Origin: Oceanococcus sp964629015
Lineage (GTDB): Bacteria; Pseudomonadota; Gammaproteobacteria; Nevskiales; Oceanococcaceae
DNA: 64,000 nt
Reading direction: 5' to 3'
NCBI GenBank assembly: GCA_964629015.1
Contig: CAZVMN010000002.1
Coordinates: 186,001 to 250,000 of the forward strand
Positions 8,699 to 16,861 of the stretch are shown in pieces. The notes below the pieces were generated by a model. The model was not told the origin of the DNA. It saw only the letters and a list, made by a program, of their open reading frames with translations, and searched no databases. Positions within the stretch are counted from its first letter, which is position 1. Every line of letters starts with the position of its first letter. A program made the position numbers and the translations under genes.

Positions 8699-9406
8699 AT
8701 GGGCACCATCACTCTGATCCGGCACGGCCAGGCTTCATTCGGCAAGGCCAACTACGATCAACTCTCTGAACTTGGCTTTCGGCAGGGCCGAGAACTCGGG
8801 CTGTGGTTCAGCCAATGTCAGACCAAGCTCGATCGCATCGTCACCGGCAGCTTGGTCCGTCACAAGCAAACCGCCCAAGCGTGCTGCGAAGCTTTGCCGA
8901 CCGAACTGCATCCGGATGGCGAGTGGGAAACCCTGCGCGAATTCAACGAATACGACCATATCCAGATGTTGCACCGGCACGAGCCGGGGTTTGCCGATCC
9001 GGCCTGGGTTAAAGCCCTGTTTATGGACACTCCCAATCCGCGCAAGGAGTTCCAACGCATTTTCAGCGACGCCTTCGCGCGCTGGATGAGTGGTGATCAC
9101 GACGCCGACTACGACGAACCGTGGACAGCCTTTCGTGAACGCTGCATTCGAGGATTGCAGATTCTTATCGACAGTGCACCGCGCTCACAGCACATCGCGG
9201 TGTTCACCTCCGGTGGTCCCATCAGTGCCATCACCCAACATTTGCTCAAGATGCCGGACAGCGAAGCGGCCAAGCTCAACAGCAGCATCATCAACGCCTC
9301 GACCAGCAAAATTCTCTTTCAACCCGGCCATATCACGCTCAGTGCATTGAACAGCCATGCGCATTTCGAGCGTTTGCCCGGCGAGTCCCTGATCACCTAC
9401 CGGTAA
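8699..9406 (+). CDS. Histidine phosphatase family protein
   Basis: The 235-residue protein begins with the phosphoglycerate mutase-like catalytic motif LIRHGQASFG, whose RHG histidine takes the phosphate, followed by TGSLVRHKQTAQ (second arginine region) and VFTSGGPISAITQ, where the family usually has the second His-Gly. In this last motif the expected H-G reads S-G-G, a feature seen in some members of unknown substrate. It is the first gene of an apparent five-gene operon and lies 5 bp before the next SDR gene. In that setting it could remove phosphate from a phosphorylated acid or CoA ester, but this is inference. Confidence 0.8.
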   Translation: MGTITLIRHGQASFGKANYDQLSELGFRQGRELGLWFSQCQTKLDRIVTGSLVRHKQTAQACCEALPTELHPDGEWETLREFNEYDHIQMLHRHEPGFADPAWVKALFMDTPNPRKEFQRIFSDAFARWMSGDHDADYDEPWTAFRERCIRGLQILIDSAPRSQHIAVFTSGGPISAITQHLLKMPDSEAAKLNSSIINASTSKILFQPGHITLSALNSHAHFERLPGESLITYR

Positions 9407-9411
9407 AACGT

Positions 9412-10248
9412 ATGCAAGACCTCACTGGCAAAACCACCGTCATCACCGGCGCCGGCAGCGGCTTTGGACGCGAATTTGCCCTGGCCTGCGCGGCCCAGGG
9501 TATGAACCTGGTCTTGGCCGACCTCAATAACGACGGACTTGAAGCCACCGCCGCGCTCCTGCCGTCGGACACACCTGTCCTGCTTACGACCTGTGACGTG
9601 GCCAAAGCCGAGCAGGTGGAAGCCCTGGCTCAGGCCGCACGCAAGCGTTTTGGCCACGTCCATCTGTTATTCAACAATGCTGGCGTCGCGGTCACCGGCC
9701 CAGCGTGGACAGCCACCCTGGAGGAATGGCGTTGGGTGCTTGACGTCAATCTTATGGGCGTGGTCCATGGCCTGCGCAGCTTCACCCAGGCGATGATCGA
9801 CTCGGGCGAACCCTGCCACATCGTCAACACCGCCTCCGCCGCTGGCCATCTGTCCGTGCCCGGCAGCAGTATCTACTGTGTGAGCAAACATGGCGTGGTC
9901 ACTCTGTCGGAGTGCCTGCACCACGAACTTGGCATGCTCAAAGCGCAGGTCGGGGTCAGCGTGTTGTGCCCGGCCTTTGTGCCCACCGGCATCGCCGATT
10001 CGGAAAAGCTTCGCCCGCAAGGCGCTGCGAAAAATCCGCACCCGATGACCCAAAGCACCGATGCGATGACCAAACAAGCGGTGGCCAGCGGTCGCCTGAC
10101 CGCCCAGGAGGTCGCCGCGATGACACTGCAGGCCGTGAAAGACAATCGCTTCTACGTGTTCCCGCATCAGAAAATCAAAAATTCGATCGAAGCGCGCTTG
10201 CAGCATATTCTGGACGAACAAGCGCCTCACAATTCGCTGACCGGCTGA
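9412..10248 (+). CDS. SDR family oxidoreductase
   Basis: This is a classical short-chain dehydrogenase of 278 residues. The dinucleotide motif TGAGSGFG lies at residues 12-19, the NNAG motif in LLFNNAGVAVTGP near 85, and the catalytic pair is Tyr155 and Lys159 in IYCVSKHG. NAD(P) specificity is not certain. It is the second gene of the operon that runs from 8699 to 13609, with 5 bp to the phosphatase and 41 bp to the quinone-oxidoreductase-like gene. The probable substrate is a hydroxy or keto acid or acyl-CoA handled by the kinase and dehydrogenase further along. Confidence 0.85.
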   Translation: MQDLTGKTTVITGAGSGFGREFALACAAQGMNLVLADLNNDGLEATAALLPSDTPVLLTTCDVAKAEQVEALAQAARKRFGHVHLLFNNAGVAVTGPAWTATLEEWRWVLDVNLMGVVHGLRSFTQAMIDSGEPCHIVNTASAAGHLSVPGSSIYCVSKHGVVTLSECLHHELGMLKAQVGVSVLCPAFVPTGIADSEKLRPQGAAKNPHPMTQSTDAMTKQAVASGRLTAQEVAAMTLQAVKDNRFYVFPHQKIKNSIEARLQHILDEQAPHNSLTG

Positions 10249-10289
10249 ATCGCGACAAGCGCACCACAAACGGATTCCACGGAGACCCC

Positions 10290-11276
10290 ATGAAAGCCCT
10301 GCTTTGCAAACAACACGGATTGCCCGAAACCCTGGTTGTTGAGGATGTGCCTGATCTTGAACCCGCTGATGACGAGGTGGTGGTCGATGTCCACGCCGCA
10401 GCGGTGAACTTCCCCGACACCCTGATCATCCGCAATCTGTATCAGTTCAAACCGGAACTGCCCTTCTCACCTGGCGGTGAATCGGCCGGCGTGATCTCCA
10501 AGGTCGGTGCCAAGGTCAAAAACGTCAAACCGGGTGATCGGGTGATCAGCTTCACCGGCTGGGGTGGCATCGCCGAGCAGGTGCTGTGCAAGGCCATGCA
10601 GGTCATCCCCATGGTGCCGGAGATGGACTTCGTCACGGCCTCGGCGTTTGTCATGACCTACGGCACGTCGTTGCACGCACTCAAAGACCGCGCCCGATTG
10701 AAGCAAGGCGAAACCTTGTGCGTGCTGGGCGCGTCCGGTGGCGTCGGCCTCGCCGCTATCGAGATCGGTAAAGCGCTGGGGGCCAAAGTCATCGCCTGCG
10801 CCTCAACCCCCGAAAAGCTCGCAGTGTGCAAAGAACACGGCGCTGACGAATTGATCAACTACACCGATGAAGATCTCAAACAGCGCATTCGTGAGCTCAC
10901 CGGCGGCAAAGGCGCGGACGTGATCTACGATCCGGTGGGCGGTGATTACGCCGAACCGGCCCTGCGCAGCATCGCCTGGCGCGGACGCTATCTGGTTGTC
11001 GGCTTTGCCAACGGCGAAATCCCCAAAATTCCACTGAATCTGGCCCTGCTCAAGGGCTGCGCCATCGTGGGAGTGTTCTGGGGTGACTTTGGCAAACGCG
11101 AACCCATGAATCTAATGATGGATCTAAAGACCCTGATCGGCTGGTTCAATGACGGCACCATCAAGCCGCACATTGCCGACACCTATCCGCTCGCGCGCGG
11201 CGCCGATGCCATTCGCGCCCTAATGGACCGCAAGGTGTCCGGCAAGGTGGTGGTGACCATGGAGCGCAACGCATGA
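10290..11276 (+). CDS. NADPH:quinone oxidoreductase family protein (MDR superfamily)
   Basis: The start at 10290 is supported by GGAG six bases upstream and gives 328 residues. The protein has the zinc-free medium-chain dehydrogenase layout: an N-terminal GroES-like domain (VVVDVHAAAVNFPDTLI) and a Rossmann domain with GASGGVGLAAIEIGKALGAK. Members reduce quinones, enones or enoyl-thioesters with NADPH. It is the third gene of the operon and overlaps the kinase-like gene by 4 bp (ATGA). The longer reading frame upstream of 10290 lies in SDR coding sequence and was not used. Confidence 0.88.
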   Translation: MKALLCKQHGLPETLVVEDVPDLEPADDEVVVDVHAAAVNFPDTLIIRNLYQFKPELPFSPGGESAGVISKVGAKVKNVKPGDRVISFTGWGGIAEQVLCKAMQVIPMVPEMDFVTASAFVMTYGTSLHALKDRARLKQGETLCVLGASGGVGLAAIEIGKALGAKVIACASTPEKLAVCKEHGADELINYTDEDLKQRIRELTGGKGADVIYDPVGGDYAEPALRSIAWRGRYLVVGFANGEIPKIPLNLALLKGCAIVGVFWGDFGKREPMNLMMDLKTLIGWFNDGTIKPHIADTYPLARGADAIRALMDRKVSGKVVVTMERNA

Positions 11277-12343
11277 GTGAGGATTTCAGCGGCACCATGC
11301 CGGTTCGCGAAAAGCATCAGTTCGATGTGGAGGCGCTGCAAACCTACCTGACGGCAACGATTGATGGCTTTGCCGGGCCACTCACGGTTGAGCAATTCAA
11401 GGGCGGGCAATCCAACCCGACCTACAAACTGATCACGCCCACCCGCAACTACGTGCTGCGTCGCAAACCGCCAGGCAAGTTGCTCAAATCGGCCCACGCC
11501 GTGGATCGCGAATACCGGGTGATCACCGCGCTGGCAGATACCCATGTCCCGGTGGCCAAGACGTACTGCCTGTGTGAGGACGACAGCATCATCGGGACCG
11601 CCTTTTACGTCATGGATTGCGTCGAAGGCCGCATTTTCTGGGACCCCACCCTCCCCGAGCTCTCGCCGGAGGGTCGCGCCGCGATCTATGACGACAAGAA
11701 CCGTGTCATCGCCGAACTGCACAAGCTCGACCCCGCCGCTGTTGGCCTGGCCGACTACGGCTCCCGCGGGAACTACTTCGAGCGTCAGATCGGGCGCTGG
11801 TCCAAGCAATACCTGAGTTCAGCCGCCGATCGCATTCCGGCCATGGACCGCCTGATCGAATGGTTGCCCGAGAACATTCCGGCGGGCGATGAAACCCGCA
11901 TCGTCCATGGCGATTACCGCCTCGACAACATGATCTTTCATCCCACAGAGAACCGCGTGATTGCAGTGCTCGACTGGGAATTGTCGACGCTGGGCCATCC
12001 GCTGGCTGATTTTTCCTACCACTGCATGACCTGGCGCATGCCACCGAGCGGCAAAATGCGCGGTCTGGCCGGACAGGATCTGGCCGCCCTCAACATCCCG
12101 TCTGAGCAGGACTACGTGGCCCGCTACGCCCAGCGCACCGGCTTCACCATGCCCGGGCCCGATGTGTGGGATTTCTGCATGGCCTACAACTTCTTCCGCC
12201 TGGCCGGCATTGCCCACGGGATTCTCGGGCGAGTCAAGGATGGCACCGCCGCCAACAAACAAGCCGAAGCCATCGGGCGCATGGCCTTCCCCCTGGCCGA
12301 CATGGCGTGGACATTGGTCGAGAGCATCCAGGCGCGTGCGTGA
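11273..12343 (+). CDS. APH-type phosphotransferase, ACAD10/11 kinase-like
   Basis: The 356-residue protein belongs to the aminoglycoside phosphotransferase fold. The catalytic loop HGDYRLDN runs from His212 to Asn219 and the metal-binding segment LDWELSTLGHPLADFSY follows. An N-terminal segment FKGGQSNPTYKLI and a VLRRKPPG strand form the nucleotide-binding lobe. Among APH proteins this pattern is that of the N-terminal domain of animal ACAD10/ACAD11 and of bacterial proteins next to acyl-CoA dehydrogenases, which phosphorylate 4-hydroxyacyl-CoA. It overlaps the preceding gene by 4 bp and is followed by an ACAD11-like dehydrogenase, the same order as the domains of the animal fusion. Confidence 0.88.
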   Translation: MSEDFSGTMPVREKHQFDVEALQTYLTATIDGFAGPLTVEQFKGGQSNPTYKLITPTRNYVLRRKPPGKLLKSAHAVDREYRVITALADTHVPVAKTYCLCEDDSIIGTAFYVMDCVEGRIFWDPTLPELSPEGRAAIYDDKNRVIAELHKLDPAAVGLADYGSRGNYFERQIGRWSKQYLSSAADRIPAMDRLIEWLPENIPAGDETRIVHGDYRLDNMIFHPTENRVIAVLDWELSTLGHPLADFSYHCMTWRMPPSGKMRGLAGQDLAALNIPSEQDYVARYAQRTGFTMPGPDVWDFCMAYNFFRLAGIAHGILGRVKDGTAANKQAEAIGRMAFPLADMAWTLVESIQARA

Positions 12344-12394
12344 ACCCAGAGTTCGCCCCCGAAACAGAACATCAGTCCGTTACACGGAGACATC

Positions 12395-13609
12395 ATGAAT
12401 TTCGATTACAGCCCCAAAACCCAGGACTTGCTCGCACGCGTCAAAGCGTTCATGGATGAGCATGTCCATCCCAACGAACACCGTTTCGAGGCCGAAGTGG
12501 CCGAGGGCGACCGCTGGCAACCCACCCAGGTTATGGAAGAGATGAAGACCAAGGCCAAAGCAGCCGGCCTGTGGAATCTGTTTTTGCCGGAGTTTGAAGA
12601 AGGCGCCGGCCTGACCAACTTGGAATACGCCCCGCTGTGCGAGCAGATGGGGCGGGTCTTGTGGGCCCCGGAAATCTTCAACTGCTCGGCACCGGACACC
12701 GGCAATATGGAAGTGCTGGCACGCTATGGCACGCAGGAGCAGAAAGACACTTGGCTTACGCCCCTGCTCAAGGGCGAGATTCGCTCGGCGTTCGCCATGA
12801 CCGAACCAGCGGTTGCGTCCTCCGATGCGACCAACATCCAGTCATCCATCGTGCGCGACGGTGATGAATACGTGATCAACGGGCGCAAATGGTGGACCTC
12901 CGGCGCCAATGACCCGCGCTGCAAAGTGTTCATCTTCATGGGCAAAAGCGACCCGGACAACGAAAGCCGTCATCGCCAGCAGTCGATGATCCTGGTGCCG
13001 GCCGATGCACAAGGCATCACCATCATGCGCCATCTGCCGGTGTTCGGTTTTGACGATGCACCGCATGGCCACGCCGAAGTCGATTTCAAGGATGTGCGCG
13101 TGCCGGCGTCAAATATGCTGCTGGGTGAAGGGCGTGGCTTTGAGATCGCCCAGGGCCGGCTGGGGCCGGGACGGATTCACCACTGCATGCGACTGATCGG
13201 CCTGACCGAACGCGCGCTGGAAAAGATGTGCCATCGGCTAGCCACGCGTACTGCCTTTGGCAAACCTGTGGCGCGCCAAAGTGTGTGGTACGAGCGCGTC
13301 GCCGAGTCACGTATTCTGATTGATCAAGCGCGCTTACTGACGCTGAAGGCCGCTGACATGATGGACAAGGTGGGCAACAAGGCCGCCGCGCAAGAGATCG
13401 CCATGATCAAGGTCATGGCACCGAACATGGCCTGCCAAGTCATCGACTGGGCCATCCAGGCTCATGGCGGCGGCGGTTTGACCACCGATTACGGACTGGC
13501 TCAAGCCTACAGCTGGGCCCGTGTGCTGCGGCTGGCCGATGGCCCGGATGAAGTGCACCGCCAGTCCATCGCGAAGATGGAATTCGGCCGTCAGATCGGG
13601 AAAATCTGA
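12395..13609 (+). CDS. Acyl-CoA dehydrogenase, ACAD11-like
   Basis: The 404-residue protein is a complete acyl-CoA dehydrogenase. It contains AFAMTEPAVASSDATNI, YVINGRKWWTSGANDPRCK, GRGFEIAQGRLGPGRIHHCM and RVLRLADGPDEVH. This combination closely resembles the dehydrogenase part of ACAD11 rather than the short- or medium-chain enzymes of classical beta-oxidation. In mammals ACAD10/11 act on 4-phospho-acyl-CoA made by the fused kinase domain. Here the kinase is the preceding gene, 51 bp upstream. A CGGAG ribosome site precedes the ATG. It is the last gene of the operon and ends at a strong terminator. Confidence 0.9.
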   Translation: MNFDYSPKTQDLLARVKAFMDEHVHPNEHRFEAEVAEGDRWQPTQVMEEMKTKAKAAGLWNLFLPEFEEGAGLTNLEYAPLCEQMGRVLWAPEIFNCSAPDTGNMEVLARYGTQEQKDTWLTPLLKGEIRSAFAMTEPAVASSDATNIQSSIVRDGDEYVINGRKWWTSGANDPRCKVFIFMGKSDPDNESRHRQQSMILVPADAQGITIMRHLPVFGFDDAPHGHAEVDFKDVRVPASNMLLGEGRGFEIAQGRLGPGRIHHCMRLIGLTERALEKMCHRLATRTAFGKPVARQSVWYERVAESRILIDQARLLTLKAADMMDKVGNKAAAQEIAMIKVMAPNMACQVIDWAIQAHGGGGLTTDYGLAQAYSWARVLRLADGPDEVHRQSIAKMEFGRQIGKI

Positions 13610-13621
13610 GCCCAAGAGTTC

Positions 13622-13652
13622 AAGAGCCGGTGCATGACACCGGCTCTTTTTT
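13622..13652. terminator. Rho-independent terminator, likely bidirectional
   Basis: AAGAGCCGGTG (13622-13632) pairs perfectly with CACCGGCTCTT (13638-13648) around a CATGA loop, followed by TTTTT. It lies between the convergent ACAD11-like gene and the lipoprotein gene ending at 13655, so it can serve the plus-strand operon and perhaps the minus-strand one. Confidence 0.9.
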
Positions 13653-13654
13653 GT

Positions 13655-14479
13655 TTACTCGAAGCTCACGGCATCAATGTAAATCGAGGACTTGATGTTC
13701 GCTATGAGCTTGGCCTGCTCTGCTGCCACGCTTGCAACGTCGTCCATCGCAACGCCGTCGAACCAAGTCTCATGGTAAGCCCCCAGTTCGATCAGCAGAT
13801 GATGTTGCTCGGCCGTGATTGAAACTGGCTCAGGGAAATCCAATTCCAGCGTGCCGCTTTCGTGACCGGCCTGAAAATCGACACAACTGTGCGTCGTGTC
13901 GTAATCGCCAGCGGCGTATTCCTCGTCGCTCAACTCAGCCGTGTGAAAGAAATAACACGGTGACAGGCTCGCAAAGTGACCACTCAGATCGCCATCCGCC
14001 GCGCCGTGTTTACTTATCGGAGCGATCGGGTCGAAGGCCACAACAACGCCACAATAGCGCCCCGTTTCCAATGGCAATGCACCAATGTACGCCGCATCTT
14101 CGGACAAGGCATCAAGGTAATTTGTGGGCTCACTATCGATGTGCTCACCGGCATGCGCCCAAGCGGAACCGAGAACAAAAGCACCCGCCTGTTTCATCAG
14201 TGTTGCCACCGTTGTGCAGGCTTTGATTTCGACGGGAACAAGATTCACTTGGCCTCGCTGAAGATCGATACGTACACCATCCGCATTGCGAAAGGTGATG
14301 TACTCAGCGCTGTGCTTGGCGTGGTTGTCGCCGCCATCCGCGTGATCGTGAGTATCGCTGCTCACGCCCACAGCCTTGGCGGTAATTCGAGCCTGGGCCC
14401 CCTCATGAATGCTGCCGCTACCACAAGCAGCCACCAAGGTCAGGACGCCCAACCCTAAAAAATAGTCTCTAATCTGCAT
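13655..14479 (-). CDS. Putative lipoprotein with histidine-rich segment, possible metal binder
   Basis: The 274-residue protein begins with a lipoprotein signal ending in LTLVAAC, with the lipidated cysteine at residue 19. A short histidine/aspartate-rich stretch (THDHADGGDNHAKH) follows near residues 43-56, and six further histidines lie in the second half. I do not recognise the family with certainty; it recalls MbnP-like periplasmic metal-associated proteins. It is the last gene of a minus-strand trio with a barrel-type outer-membrane protein and a DUF2946-like protein, which supports a role in metal handling at the envelope. No substrate can be named. Confidence 0.6.
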   Translation of the reverse strand: MQIRDYFLGLGVLTLVAACGSGSIHEGAQARITAKAVGVSSDTHDHADGGDNHAKHSAEYITFRNADGVRIDLQRGQVNLVPVEIKACTTVATLMKQAGAFVLGSAWAHAGEHIDSEPTNYLDALSEDAAYIGALPLETGRYCGVVVAFDPIAPISKHGAADGDLSGHFASLSPCYFFHTAELSDEEYAAGDYDTTHSCVDFQAGHESGTLELDFPEPVSITAEQHHLLIELGAYHETWFDGVAMDDVASVAAEQAKLIANIKSSIYIDAVSFE

Positions 14480-14507
14480 GAGAATAATCTCGTAAATGTC
14501 TGTTTAT

Positions 14508-15404
14508 TCAAAAGTCGTAAGCAAGGCTGACCTGATAGGTTGGATCTTCTTCCTGATCACCTTTGAGCTCGTCGATCGCCGGAACCTGCAACGCAACACG
14601 CCCCACCAACTCTTGACCAAAACGGGCCGAGACACCGAGCCGGGCAACCACAAGGCTGCCGCCAGAATCCGGATCACGAACCGCGTCATAGCGATTTTCC
14701 TGAGAGTAACGAGCATCCAGGCCCGTTTCGATTGCAAAGCGCGGGGTCACGCCATACTGCATCGAGGCACTGCCGACCCACACGTCGGCAGGTTCAAAGC
14801 CTTGTTCACCATCCCCGAACAGGTAGTACTTGGCCGAGAGCGTGGCAAACCATGGAAAGCGATGGTAGGCATACCAACCGCCCAGCTTGCCTGCCCAGGC
14901 ACCAGCATCCGGCTGCGCATCAATCTCTAACACACGACCCTGTGCATCCCGCACGGTTTCGCCTGTGGGCGCGCGCACGCCCGTCTGCACTCCAGCCAGA
15001 TGCCGACCACTCATAGGGCCGGATTTCCATAAGCGATAACGCAGGCTCACCTCGGCATCGCCCCAACCGCTGCCTTCCTGCCGGGCAAAATTGCGTCGGC
15101 TGATGGTCTTTTCCACATAAGGCATTTGCAAGGCAACGCTCAGCCGCTCATTGGCGCTGTACGCCAGCCCAAGCACAAGCCGGGCTTCATCGGTGGTGAT
15201 CTGCAATGGGTTGCTGTCTGCCCCCTGGACCTCTGAACGCCAGATCGCATCCAAACCGAACCGGAAGCGACCCGAAAACGCTTTTTCCGAGCCCAACAGT
15301 GTGATGGTCGGATCGCCGCATTTGCAGGTTGAACACGCCAACGCCGAACCACTCGCAGCAGCCAGTGTAAGCCCGCCTAACAGGCTCATAACCACGGGTT
15401 TCAT
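14508..15404 (-). CDS. Predicted outer-membrane beta-barrel protein with N-terminal CxxCxC motif
   Basis: The start at 15404 gives a 298-residue protein with a signal peptide ending in GSALA and a mature N-terminus CSTCKCGDPT (Cys24, Cys27, Cys29). AAGGA lies 7 bases before the ATG. The rest has the alternating, aromatic-rich strands of an outer-membrane barrel (RFRFGLDAIWRS, RLVLGLAYSANERLSVALQMPYV, GWYAYHRFPWFATLSAKYY) and ends in an aromatic residue (SLAYDF), as porin-like proteins do. Cysteine clusters are rare in outer-membrane barrels. They may bind a metal or, less likely given the weak lipobox, carry a lipid. It is the middle gene of the trio. Confidence 0.65.
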   Translation of the reverse strand: MKPVVMSLLGGLTLAAASGSALACSTCKCGDPTITLLGSEKAFSGRFRFGLDAIWRSEVQGADSNPLQITTDEARLVLGLAYSANERLSVALQMPYVEKTISRRNFARQEGSGWGDAEVSLRYRLWKSGPMSGRHLAGVQTGVRAPTGETVRDAQGRVLEIDAQPDAGAWAGKLGGWYAYHRFPWFATLSAKYYLFGDGEQGFEPADVWVGSASMQYGVTPRFAIETGLDARYSQENRYDAVRDPDSGGSLVVARLGVSARFGQELVGRVALQVPAIDELKGDQEEDPTYQVSLAYDF

Positions 15405-15480
15405 ATCGAATCCTTGATAAACGCCGCACCTGATGTACGGCAAAAGCATCGCGACCGGCCGAGGCCGATCACGCTTCAAT

Positions 15481-15888
15481 TCAAATCAAGGACAATCGAG
15501 GAGGGGCGCGTGCCTGAAAACCACGCAGACCTGCAATAAATGCGGCACGGGGGCGCCACACGGTGACGCGACCGGCAAGCTGAACATGGAGCAAAAGCAC
15601 GAGTGCGAGCGCACCCAACATGGCGCCCAAGGCGCCAATGATCAGACACAGTTTGCAGTCCTGCTGCGCCTGCGGTTGCGCGAGTTGTTGATACAAGGAT
15701 GGCGGCGCAACGCTCTTCATTTTGGCCAATAAAGCCGGGGACACCGTGCCGCAAAACGCGTAAGCCAAGCCACCAAGGCCACTGTCATTCTGCATCCGCG
15801 CCCAATTCTGCGCGTGCAACAGTGGCACGCTAGCCTGAGCCAGCAAGGCCATCACAAGCAGAATCAAGGCAGAGATACGCATTCGCAT
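15481..15888 (-). CDS. DUF2946-like small membrane protein
   Basis: The 135-residue protein has an N-terminal hydrophobic signal or anchor, a central cysteine pair in QDCKLCLIIGALGAM leading into a second hydrophobic helix, and a C-terminal tail with ARAPPRL. The CxxC before a membrane helix and the R-x-P-P end are the marks of DUF2946 proteins, which are often found beside copper-related TonB receptors and exporters. It is the first gene of the minus-strand trio; a 76-bp gap separates it from the barrel protein start. The function is unknown and the metal link is by family context only. Confidence 0.6.
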   Translation of the reverse strand: MRMRISALILLVMALLAQASVPLLHAQNWARMQNDSGLGGLAYAFCGTVSPALLAKMKSVAPPSLYQQLAQPQAQQDCKLCLIIGALGAMLGALALVLLLHVQLAGRVTVWRPRAAFIAGLRGFQARAPPRLSLI

Positions 15889-15913
15889 GTGCCAAGTATA
15901 GCGCGCGTTGCAC

Positions 15914-16327
15914 TCAACCCAGCAGAGTCAGCATCAACTCGCGATGATGCGCCGCGTGGCGGTGCTCCCACACAAACACGCCCTGCCAGGTTCCGAGCGC
16001 CAGCCGGCCCTGCCGAACCGGAAGATTGAGGCTGGTGGTGGTCAGCACGCTGCGCACGTGTGCCGCCATGTCATCCGGCCCTTCGGCACGATGAACGAAC
16101 CGCGGATCACCATCCGGAACCAGATCCTCCATGTAGCGCGCCATGTCGACGAGCACATCGGGGTCCGCACTCTCACATACGATCAGAGACGCGCTGGTGT
16201 GTCGAATGAAAACGTTCAGCAACCCGTCCTTTACCGCCTGTTGTTGCAACCACGCACTCAAACGGTCAGTGATTTCAACAAAACCACGTCCGCGCGTGGA
16301 CATCGCCAGCATTTCGTTTGCGACCAC
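15914..16327 (-). CDS. UPF0047/YjbQ family protein (secondary thiamine-phosphate synthase type)
   Basis: The 137-residue protein has the conserved pieces of the UPF0047 family: STRGRGFVEITD, HTSASLIVCESADPDV, and GRLALGTWQGVFVWEHR near the C-terminus. Some members can make thiamine phosphate in vitro; the true role is unsettled. The start used is a GTG at 16327. An ATG at 16312 is an equally good start and would shorten the protein by 5 residues. It stands between the metal-type trio and a divergent membrane protein gene and may be transcribed alone. Confidence 0.88.
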   Translation of the reverse strand: MVANEMLAMSTRGRGFVEITDRLSAWLQQQAVKDGLLNVFIRHTSASLIVCESADPDVLVDMARYMEDLVPDGDPRFVHRAEGPDDMAAHVRSVLTTTSLNLPVRQGRLALGTWQGVFVWEHRHAAHHRELMLTLLG

Positions 16328-16482
16328 TCTTACCCGCTGTTCGTCACCATTTGCGAATCAAGTTAGCGCTCCGCCCACCCTCAAGCAAATGTTTGCAGGG
16401 GGCGCGTCCCCGCCATTCGGACGAGTTTTGATCGCCACGCTCAGATTACCGTCTTGCCATAACAAAATACTGGGGAGACACC

Positions 16483-16860
16483 ATGAATCCTGCTTGCAAC
16501 ACCATCCGCTGGTTTGCCTTATACCCGGCCAGTGCTGGTCTCACCATGATGTTTGCACCGCAGCTGCCGCTGCAGATTTTCGGATTTCCAGTGGAAGGCC
16601 TGGACTGGATTCGCATGCTCGGCGTGGTCACCACCATCGTTGCCTATTACTACTGGCGATTGGGCAATGCCCAGGTCGAGGTGTTCTGCCGTTTCAGCGC
16701 GCAGGCGCGCCTGACCATCCCCTTGGTGTTCGTTGCACTGGTGCTGATGTTCGATATGCGGCCCATCTATATCGCGCTGACAGCGGGCGATTTTCTCGGC
16801 GGCTTGTGGACTTGGCATGCGCTGCGCAAGTTGGGTGTCCCAGTCTTTAGCGCCCACTGA
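16483..16860 (+). CDS. Small integral membrane protein, unknown function
   Basis: The 125-residue protein has about four predicted membrane helices and no family I can name. GGGGAG lies 6 bases before the ATG. It ends one base before the start of the steroid 5-alpha-reductase-like gene, so the two are almost certainly co-transcribed and may work together in the membrane. The 155-bp gap upstream (16328-16482) contains a GC-rich GGGG/CCCC repeat near 16398 but no clear promoter. Confidence 0.7.
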   Translation: MNPACNTIRWFALYPASAGLTMMFAPQLPLQIFGFPVEGLDWIRMLGVVTTIVAYYYWRLGNAQVEVFCRFSAQARLTIPLVFVALVLMFDMRPIYIALTAGDFLGGLWTWHALRKLGVPVFSAH

Positions 16861-16861
16861 T

